Part shown: one piece after another, positions 55,968-64,000 of the stretch
Numbering within the stretch: the first letter of the stretch is position 1
Layout of the letters: each line of letters starts with the position of its first letter
Origin: Siphonodentalium dalli
Lineage: Eukaryota > Mollusca > Scaphopoda > Gadilida > Siphonodentaliidae
Assembly: GCA_032622095.1 (NCBI GenBank)
Contig: CP136067.1
Location: 74,054,705-74,118,704, forward strand
Direction of reading: 5' to 3'
Length of the DNA stretch: 64,000 nt
Program-made: the position numbers and the translations under genes
Notes under the pieces: generated by a model
What the model saw: the letters and a program-made list of their open reading frames with translations, nothing else
Told to the model about the DNA's origin: nothing
Database searches by the model: none

Positions 55968-56885
55968 TATACCCCCTTTTAAAAAAAAAGGGGGGTATAC
56001 TGTTTTGCACCTGCCCGTGCGTGTGTGTGTGCGTGTGTACACATAACTTGAACAGTAGTGCTCGGATCTCAATGAAATTAGGAGGAGATTAAATAGAGGG
56101 TGCCATTGTTTTGTTCGGATTTTCCATTCTAGAGTTATTCATCTTTGTTTATCTTGAAATGTTGGATTTTTGGTCCGTCTGGTGTCTGTTCATGTAATAA
56201 CTTGATCAGTAGTGCTCGGATCTCAATGAAATTTTGTATGGATATTCACTACTATGAGGGCATTCAATAGAGGGTTACATCGTTTTGTTCGGATTTTCAA
56301 CGCTGGGATCTCAATGAAATTTGGTATGGATGTTCACTACTATAAGGACATTAAAAAGAGGGTTACATTGTTTTGTTCGGATTTTCCATTCTAGAGTTAT
56401 TCATCTTTGTTTATCTGGAAATGTTGGCTGTTTGGTCTGTCTGGTGTCGGTTCATGTCGTAACTTCAACATTTGTGCTGGGATCTCAATGAAATTTGGTA
56501 TGGATGTTCACTACTATGAGGACATTCAATAGAGGGTTCCATTGTTCTGTTCCGCTTTTCCATTCTAGATTTATTTATCTTTTTTTATCTGGAAATGTTG
56601 GCTGTTTGGTCCATCCGATGTCTGTTCAGCTCATAACTTGAACAGTAATGTTAGGATCTCAATGAAAGTTTGTATGGATGTTCACCACTATGAGGACATT
56701 TAATGGCACATTCAAATGTTTGTTTTGGTTTTTTGTTCTATAGTTATTCATCTTTGTCTATATGAAAATGCTGATTTTTGGGTCCATCTGTCTGAGTATA
56801 GCCATCATATTAAGTTATAGATATGCTCACACTAGGCGGTATGCCACGAGGGGGTATGTACAGTCCATCTCTTGTTATGTAAGTA
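55968..56885 (+). mobile_element. TATACCCCC hairpin element with tandem cores
   Basis: 5' hairpin TATACCCCC … GGGGGTATA (55968-55999), a GT microsatellite (56018-56038), then about five cores sharing 'acttgaacagtagtgctcgg', 'atctcaatgaaatttggtat', 'ggatgttcactactatgagg' and 'ctagagttattcatctttgt', spaced about 90-175 bp. The 3' end is near 'ccacgagggggtatgtacag', whose GGGGTAT echoes the head. Non-coding. It lies in the spacer between the inverted transposon copies. Confidence 0.68.
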
Positions 56886-57214
56886 TAAACCTACATATCA
56901 TGTTTTCATGGAAGACTGCTCCATTTGTACACACACGCTTAATTATGAGAGTCAAAAATGATCTCCATACTATTTTGTACAACAGGTGAAAAACTCAAAT
57001 ATCATATTTTCCCTCAATGGGTTATTTAAATTAAATGCTGTAACAGATGCAACGAAATGTGATCTGAGGGGTTTAAATTCAGAAAAATTTTCCCACCGAC
57101 GAGATGGGACACCCCTCTCGAGCTCTCCCCATCTCCAGCCTGTGACCCCTCATATACAAACTTCTTTCCTACGCCCCTGATACCCCCAATAAATATAGCT
57201 TCCTACGCCCCTGG

Positions 57215-57478
57215 CTGAGGTGTTACACCTGACACGGGGTGTGGGGCTGAGGTGTGCCTAAGGTGTGTCTGGGGTGTGGGGCCAAATATTTAAATGAGGC
57301 ATGAGGTGTGGTTGAGGTGTGCTTTTGATGTGTGCCTGAGGTGTGGATGAGGTGTGCCTCAGGTGCATGGTCTGAGGTGTGCTTGAGGTGTGCCCATGGA
57401 AGTGTGCTTACTGAGGTGTGGGTAGAGGTGTACCTGAGGTGTGGTTAGAGGTGTGTCTGAGGTGTGGGTAGAGGTGAC
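57215..57478 (+). repeat. GAGGTGTG minisatellite
   Basis: About 20 imperfect repeats of 'gaggtgtgNN' with variable linkers, strongly purine-rich on the plus strand. The same word family recurs at 62860-63100 in both orientations. Confidence 0.85.
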
Positions 57479-57640
57479 TAATTTTGTCTCAGTTTGTCTT
57501 GTCCACATGAATTCATTCTGTATATTTTGAACATGTTCCTGGTGACTTTCGACTATTTATATTAGTGGCCTTGTAGTGTTCCTAGTGTTATTGGAAGATT
57601 AAGGTATATGTGTTCCAATGAGTAGCTTCAGATCACAACT

Positions 57641-57724
57641 GAACACTTGGATAAATTGCAAAAAGTAATTAATGTTGCTGCAAGGATTGTTTCCCGCAAA
57701 CCAAAATTTTCACATATAACACCA
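57641..57724 (+). pseudogene. L2-like LINE, 5'-truncated upstream part (split by transposon copy 2)
   Basis: 28 codons, EHLDKLQKVINVAARIVSRK … SHITP, align with the QLAKLQRIINISARIALRKH … DHVTP segment of the L2-like LINE at 37264-38723. Sequence upstream of about 57640 is not LINE-like, so this is the 5' truncation point. The frame continues at 61680. Confidence 0.8.
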
Positions 57725-60700
57725 TAGTCCAGGAGATCGACCCCAAGAAATAACAAATGTTGCTCATTTTGACGGACAAGTGCTATCCGGTCTAATTTTG
57801 TAGTAAAATATATGTAGATTACGAAAATCCATGATAGCAGTGGTGAATTTGTAGCTTAATTGGCGAAAAATGTGTTTTTATTGACCTACCCGATGACCGA
57901 AAATGAAAGAATTTTCCAGCGACGTCATATTACTACTAGTCCGGGAGCTAATATGGATATCCTTGCACCCCCTGGGACTTAACTTCTCCCAACTCATTTT
58001 GTTCCTTATTATGTCCTTCAACTTTTAAGCAATGTTAGCAAGAACAAAAAGTGGCCGTATAGACTCCAGACAAAATGGCGTCCATCATGGCCGCCGTTTT
58101 TCAGACCAGACCCTCAAGTCAGTTTTATGCAAATTAAGCGGTGAAAATCTTGTAAAATGTATACAAATGTATATATTTTCGTGAAGCTAAGACATAATGT
58201 CACTTTTTTGGGGCAAAATTGAAACTCACCATCCAAGATGGCCACCAATATGGCTGCCGGAAGTTGAAAATATGACTTTTTTTTACAAATATCTTCTAGA
58301 TCGATTCATGCTGTTTGGAACTGGTTGAGTAATGCGACTTTATTTTGTATTTTGTGTAACTGATCATTGGGGCAATTAAATATGCACTTTTTGTGTTCCT
58401 AGCCCCTTCCGTTACCTCAAAAATTCGAATTTACAGAACGCAGTATAAAATTTTACAAAAAAATCACAATTGGGATTATAGTCATATTTTAACAAGAAAT
58501 GAACAGAACTTTGTAATGTAAGTGATGCATATGATTATACCTATGAATATTCCAACTCACTGGAACCAAAATTCTTACTTTGGCTCAAAATGGCTGCCAA
58601 AATGGCTGCCAAAATATGGAAAATGATAAATATTGCCCCAGCGTGTTCTGCAATCGATTACAAGTTGTGGATGATGTACAAAATTGGCTATTCTGCCTTC
58701 TATACATTGAATACTAACATGCCTGATGTGCCATGGTTAATTGTTACTATTGTCACCACTGACATCACCAAAAATATTGGACTTTTCTCTCAAAAACTTG
58801 GCTTAAATATCGGCAAAAATTAACTTTTCATGTTTAGACCATTTTTGCAATTAAAATGTAACTATCTTTGGGTTGAAAGGTGTTTATTGTTTTGGTCTAT
58901 ATTAAATGTGTCACACTACGGGATTTATAGACCAAATTGTTCGCCCGATTTTGACAGAACTCTATACTCTCATTAAGTAGACATGGATAAATAATTTATA
59001 TGCAGCCTGTGTCAGGGAGGACGCAGTTATATAGGGGTGGGTGTAATATAGTGTGTCATTTTGACATATTTCTCGATGGGTTAATATATAATGCTATGTT
59101 ATTATGGTCTGAAATGACTAATATCGAGATTTCTGGTGACCATTCAACGTTTGATACCATTTGATGTCCCGATGGGGTATATTTTAGAAGTTCTGACACG
59201 TCACCAAGCTTCGGTACATGTCACGAAGCTTCGGTACATAGGATGAAAAACCGCCACAGATTTGGGGTTAATGATGCAAGGTCACATTTTTCGCCAGATT
59301 TCGACAGAACTATATGCTCTCATTAAGTAGACATGGATACACTTCTTGTATGTAGCACTGTGTCAGGGAGGAAGCAGTTATATAGGGTGGATGTAATATA
59401 GTGTGTCATTTTGACATAATTACACCATGGTTTAATATATAATTCCATGATAATTACAATCTGAAATGACTGATATCAAAGTTTATGGTGACCATTCAAC
59501 GTTTGATGCCATTTGACGGTACGTGGCACGAAGCTTCGGTAAATTGTATGAAAAATCGCCACAGATTGGGGTTAACGATGCGAGGTCACATTTTCGGTCA
59601 TATTTTGACGGAACTGTATACTCTCATTAAGTAGACATCGATAAACTTCTTATATGTAGCCCTGTGTCAGGGAGGGAGCAGTTACATAGTAGGTGTAATA
59701 TAGTGTGTCATTATGACATATTCCTCGATGGGTTAATATATAATGCGATGCTAATTATGATCTGAAATTATTAATATCCGGGTTTCTGGTGACCATTCAA
59801 CGTTTGTTAACGTTACCATATGATGTCATATGGTGGTATATTCATGGAGTTCTGACACGTCACGGTACATGGCACGAAGCTTCGGTGCATTGTATGAAAA
59901 ACCGCCACAGGTTTGGGTTTAAGAATGCATTGTCAATTTTTGTTTTGCCACAGCACTGGGAGATAAGTACCCAGGGTCACATGTTTCTTCTGATTTTGAT
60001 AGTACTGTATACTGTTATTAATAAAGATACACCTTGACTAACTTCATGTTGAATGAACCAGTCACAGTATAATTTTCTATTATTGAACATTTAACTTGAA
60101 TGTAACGAATAATCGGTACATTCATGTTTTGTTTCGACGTCGACTGTATGCATAAATCTGATTTAAATATAGTAATATATAAATAATAATTAATGTACCG
60201 AAGCTTCGTATCTATAGGTTACAAACACCTAATTATTTTCCATAGGCGACAGTGTTAACTAAAAGTCCCGCCGGCTATGGGTTAAGCCTATTTGAACTTC
60301 AAGTGGTCAATTTTCCCTTAGCACGTCATCCGCTGCACCAGTATGTGACAACAAACGCGCCATTTTCGGTATTTTTTTCAAACGATAGTCTTGCATTTCC
60401 ACAACTACCCCATTTACTGCACAAAAATCAGCAGCATAAACATATCCAGACCCCTTCCGTAACTTCTAGATACCACCAGACTCTTCCTGGACATATAAAC
60501 ATACACGATCGCCATATTTACGTAGGCTATGATTTTATGTTCCCGATTAGGGATATTTCCCTCAATGATAATCAACCAATCAGCAGCCAGATTGTTTTGT
60601 TATGCTGACTCGAGTTTCAAGAAGCGTAACTCTATATAATTAGTTGCCTGTAACATATAATTGTAAAGAAAATCAAACTTTGATTATGTAAACTGCGCCA

Positions 60701-61676
60701 ATTTTACAAAAAAAGCTTTACTGTGATACGATAGAAATATAGAAGTCATTGGTCATCCTATTATCTCCCAGTGGTCCTTTGACCCACATACCCCGTTTTA
60801 AAATTGACCATTTTGGGGGGGGGGGGGTAAGAAATAACACCGATACTCGATTCCTGATAACTCTGGAAGCACAGTTCAGTAGAAAGATACTAATGTCTCA
60901 TGTCATGCTTGTTATATACATATATACTGAATAGTGTCGCATGCCCCATGTCCATCCACTCTCTAATCGGAATATTATGACCACAAATGTGACCACACCC
61001 AAAATTCAGGGTTTTTCATCATAATTTAATTTGTAAAATCCGACTCGCGTGCATAACGCACAGGATAGAAAGGCATATGTATATGTTTTGGAAACTAGTT
61101 ACGTATATCTACCATATGCCTTAAGAAATTTATCTAATTTTGAACAGTACAATGTTTAATTGGATTTGAATTAGACCCCCCTCAACTTAGAAAACAAGTA
61201 GAAACCTTCTTAAATCCATTTATAAACATTGTAGAAGCCAAGTTGTAAATTATTTAACAATATTAAAATAATTATGGTGAATTTTAACCTTAAAATCATA
61301 CTAAGATGAAATGGTTGCAATTTGGACGATTTTGCGTAAAAAAGTAAAAAAAATGGTAAAAAAATTGAAACAAAAACATTTAAATTCTTCAATTTTTTAG
61401 CACAATTAGTTATTTAACATTATTAACACAATTACTATTCAACTGAATCACCAAAATCATACTAAAATGAAACTTTACACATTGAAAAAAATTATTAAAA
61501 TTTTGGGCTTAAAATGTCGAAAAATGCCCAAAAAATCGAAAAAAAAACAAAGAAGGCTACAAATTTGTTCTTGCTATCATGATTTTTCTTCATTACCATA
61601 CCTAAAACATTAAAAGTAACATGGTCGCAGCTTGTCCGTCAATATGAGCAACACTACCTCCCGATCTCCTGGACTA
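57725..61676 (-). mobile_element. Unclassified 3.9-kb TIR transposon, copy 2, inverted (TSD CCA)
   Basis: The same element as 51057-54964 on the opposite strand, with ends TAGTCCAGGAGATCG (57725) and its complement (61676). The target duplication CCA (57722-57724 and 61677-61679) is fixed by the host LINE reading frame: removing the element and one CCA restores HITP-LLQEIHYLP as in the other L2-like copy. Differences from copy 1 include about 37 extra bases near 58070-58108 ('aaaatggcgtccatcatggc'), a short extra 'aatgtaccgaagcttcg' near 60190, and homopolymer lengths. No transposase. Confidence 0.88.
60252..60608 (+). CDS. Unrecognised 118-codon ORF of the 3.9-kb transposon (copy 2)
   Basis: Counterpart of 52126-52482 with one residue different. 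No recognised domain. Confidence 0.25.
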   Translation: MLTKSPAGYGLSLFELQVVNFPLARHPLHQYVTTNAPFSVFFSNDSLAFPQLPHLLHKNQQHKHIQTPSVTSRYHQTLPGHINIHDRHIYVGYDFMFPIRDISLNDNQPISSQIVLLC

Positions 61677-62190
61677 CCATTGCTACAAGAAATACACTAC
61701 CTTCCTATTCGTGCACGCATAGACTACAAGTGTGCGTCATTCTGTTATAAAAAATCAGAATCTAGTTCAAGTATTCTCCCTGTATTGCCTCAATATTTTG
61801 ATAAACTTTTAAGTATATGTTCCACCTACGAATCTGAGGTCAAAGGCACAAGCTCTAATGGATATTCCATCAAAAAATTAAAAAACTTATGGCGATAGAG
61901 CATTTGATTCGTATGCGCCAAATGTTTGGAACTCACTGAGACACGACACAAGATTTGCAAACTCTCTGACCGAATTCAAAACTTTGTTAAAGAGTGAATT
62001 ATTCTGTGCTCACTATGGGGAAGTTACCTCAGATGTTGTTTAATTATTTTGATGTATGTGTATATCTATAGGTATGTGGTGTGTATAGATGTATGTATAT
62101 CACGTGTGATAGAGAGCAGGGTACTAGTAGGAATGTAAGCGCTCTGGGCCATATGGGATAAAGCGCTATATAAAAACTATTTATTATTAT
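61677..62190 (+). pseudogene. L2-like LINE, downstream part with 3' end
   Basis: Continues the LINE frame (LLQEIHYLPIRARIDYKCAS, FCYKK), shifts at about 61885, then reads DRAFDSYAPNVWNSLRH and EFKTLLKSELF. The 3' UTR has GCGCTCTGGGCC … AAGCGCTATATAAAA and a TTATTA tail to about 62200, the same end structure as the LINE at 37264-38723. Confidence 0.82.
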
Positions 62191-62205
62191 ATTATTATTA
62201 TAAGT

Positions 62206-62859
62206 GACTATATAGTCTTGTTCAATCATTAGTGCCTCATGAATTTGCTGGGTACATATGTATAATATTGACATATTGCATGGTACCATGCATGCAATTA
62301 ACTGCAGCTCAAGTCGTATAGGGTCTTGGGGTTGGGGCAAAAGTTCAATAAAGCAAACCTAATATAATAAATGAATTCTATATTAGCCTGACACGATCAC
62401 CGCTATATTTTAGAATTCATGCATTCAAATTATATAATGCTGAAAGAATTCAGCATACTTAAGATTTACAATTTTCATTTCAATATTTTATTGTGTAGTA
62501 TACACTATACAAATGTAAGATATTACCATCACCACTTTAATTGTTTTGATACAAACACAGTGGTAATTAACATACGTTACGTTACTTACCTGCTTTCAAA
62601 GAGTATATTTATAATAATGTTTCACATGCCTTTTATTCCATTTAATGACAACTTTTGATATGAAGTATCTTTTCAAATCCTTGAGAGAAACACAGCTCTG
62701 TTCGGAGCAGCTTTATAATAACACTTTTCTGAACAAAGGACATTCAAATAAAAATGGTGCGATTCTACCCCATGACCTAGCCAGCTGCATATGTTATATG
62801 TTTGTTTATGCCATTCAGCTTGGCTAGTAGCTTCCTCATTAAACCAGGAACTTTGATAG
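62206..62859. other. No recognised gene or repeat
   Basis: AT-rich, only short frames. The plus-strand frame 62645-62827 has no recognised motif. Confidence 0.3.
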
Positions 62860-63105
62860 AGACCATGTGGTGTGTTGCGGACCTGTGAGGTGTGCTTGTG
62901 GCAGAATGTTTTTTGTTAGAGTCCCTTAATATGTGTGTTTGTGGTGTCCTTGTTATAAGCTATGATATTTTACTATTTCTATGAGGTGTGGATGAGGTGT
63001 GGTGAAGAAGTATGAGGTGTGGTTAAGGTGTGCATTGCCGATATTTGCATATCATGTACCACACCTCAACCACACCCCATCCACACCTCACAGGGAGGTG
63101 TAACA
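62860..63105. repeat. GAGGTGTGG minisatellite with inverted CCACACCTC block
   Basis: Plus-orientation 'gaggtgtggatgaggtgtgg' units (62980-63035) are followed after about 30 bp by 'ccacacctcaaccacacccc' units (63058-63095), forming a potential hairpin. It ends 'gaggtgtaacac', similar to 'gaggtgttacac' at 57220. Confidence 0.75.
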
Positions 63106-63435
63106 CTGCAAAACTATAAGGGGAATGTAGATTAGTTGGACGTCAAAATAAATAGTGAATTTTAACAATTTCCTCCACCTTTGATGGTGGCCCGCTTATT
63201 TTATACGCAAATTTAACTTGACGTTTTGTCGCACAGTTTTTGGTACCTACATGTATACAACAACCTTTACATTCACCCTTCAAATTGTCAAAAATAAAAC
63301 ACAAAAATATAATTCCTTGACTTTATCTACATGTACTTACATGTATATAACCGTTGATATTCAGAACTTGGCGTTAATTATCGACTGACTTACTAAATAC
63401 TGTTACATGTAGACATTTGTAATTTGTTGATTGAC
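63106..63435. other. Unassigned AT-rich spacer
   Basis: Repeated 'acatgta' words; no supported gene. Confidence 0.3.
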
Positions 63436-64000
63436 AGATTTTCCCCAGTGGCTATAGGGGTACCATTCCCCCAACCCATAGCGGAAACCCTGCATGTATA
63501 CATATACACCTCATCAATGGCCATACAGAGATATACACCACAAGGGAACTCCCTATATACTCACACGCTTGCCAATGACCATCCAGCATAATCCAGGTGT
63601 GCATATGCACTTCACTCATGATAGTACAATCATTCCATGTACACCTATACACATTTATACACATTGCCATACAACCACTCCCTTCATATCAATAAACCTT
63701 ACCCATGATCATACAGACAACGCATCTATAATTATATAATCCACCTGTGACAATACAGCCACCCAAGGTACACCTGTACATCCCACCCATGACCATAGAG
63801 TCACTCCATATATACATAAACAACACACAGATGACATTGTAGCTACTCTCGTTATAACCACACACCACTCCAGTGCCTGTACAGCCATTTCGGGTACACC
63901 TGTACTGTGTACACATAACCATACAACCATGCAGTCAAACCCTGTATACCTATTCACCTCACCCATGACCATACAGCCACTCCTGGTATACCTATACATC
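63436..64000. repeat. Degenerate CA/TA-rich minisatellite, unit about 50 bp, running off the window
   Basis: Recurring 'acccatgaccatacagccac', 'ggtacacctgtaca' and 'tatacacctcac' words at roughly 50-bp spacing. Overlapping open frames on the minus strand are products of the repeat. The array continues past position 64000. Confidence 0.7.

Noticed and set aside
58590-58823. 77-codon frame MAAKMAAKIWKM… in transposon copy 2
   Set aside because: It begins in a duplicated 'aaaatggctgcc' word; the frame is not notable in copy 1 and there is no motif.
51057-61676. A single giant palindrome or assembly artefact
   Set aside because: Each arm has its own complete TIR pair and a different 3-bp TSD (CAA, CCA), the arms differ by several indels, and the right arm sits in a LINE whose frame is restored by removal. 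Artefact is not fully excluded without reads.
63452-63999. Overlapping minus-strand frames at the window end
   Set aside because: They are translations of a degenerate 50-bp minisatellite.

Overview
This is eukaryotic, AT-rich, very repeat-rich DNA. The repeat types (tandem cores of about 160 bp behind a 5' hairpin, L2-like LINE tails, copia-like fragments) suggest a marine lophotrochozoan, most likely a bivalve or other mollusc. That is inference from repeat style. I found no convincing host exon, tRNA, rRNA or CRISPR array. Nearly all recognisable sequence is mobile or tandemly repeated, with many elements nested in one another. The most reliable coordinates come from target-site duplications (TSDs) and reconstructable empty sites.

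1-27.6 kb. An old repeat (the 'ACCATCAGGCC' family) is split by a 2.0-kb TTAA-flanked piggyBac-like element (177-2221). It is then split by a 3.2-kb 'TAGCTCAAC' hairpin element carrying about 19 tandem 163-bp cores (2267-5437). A second such element (5544-16722) is itself split by a 9.8-kb LINE (6427-16190, TSD TATTGGA). This LINE has an intact coiled-coil ORF1, a broken ORF2 that has lost its RT active-site block, and about 5.2 kb of satellite and hairpin-MITE sequence between the ORFs. Next come a core array (16.7-17.4 kb), head-to-tail short elements (17.5-19.8 kb), a decayed LINE RT and ORF1-like tract (21.2-23.4 kb), and a decayed copia-like pol (23.6-26.5 kb) interrupted by a 'TAGCTCACC' hairpin element.

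27.6-47.8 kb. There is another TAGCTCAAC-type element pair, then a 120-bp satellite (30.9-34.5 kb) split by a hairpin element with a 161-bp higher-order array. A 5'-truncated L2-like LINE with a 9-bp TSD follows (37264-38723). Two TIR elements are packed at both ends with short perfect palindromes (39933-41096; 45684-46805, the latter with an 8-bp TSD). There is also a possible piggyBac terminus with an acidic ORF, a hairpin MITE, and a head/tail short element.

49.8-64 kb. A CCCCCGC-hairpin element is followed by two near-identical copies, in opposite orientation, of an unrecognised 3.9-kb TIR transposon (51057-54964 and 57725-61676), each flanked by its own 3-bp TSD. The right copy cuts an L2-like LINE exactly between two codons. 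Between them lie a CCCCC-hairpin element and a GGTGTG minisatellite. The window ends in further minisatellites.

Overall theme: several hairpin families share one layout (5' hairpin, then CCGT/GT microsatellite, then tandem cores of about 160 bp). Motif-level similarity between their cores suggests one diversified superfamily of non-autonomous elements, resembling the pearl/Helentron-type elements known from bivalves.
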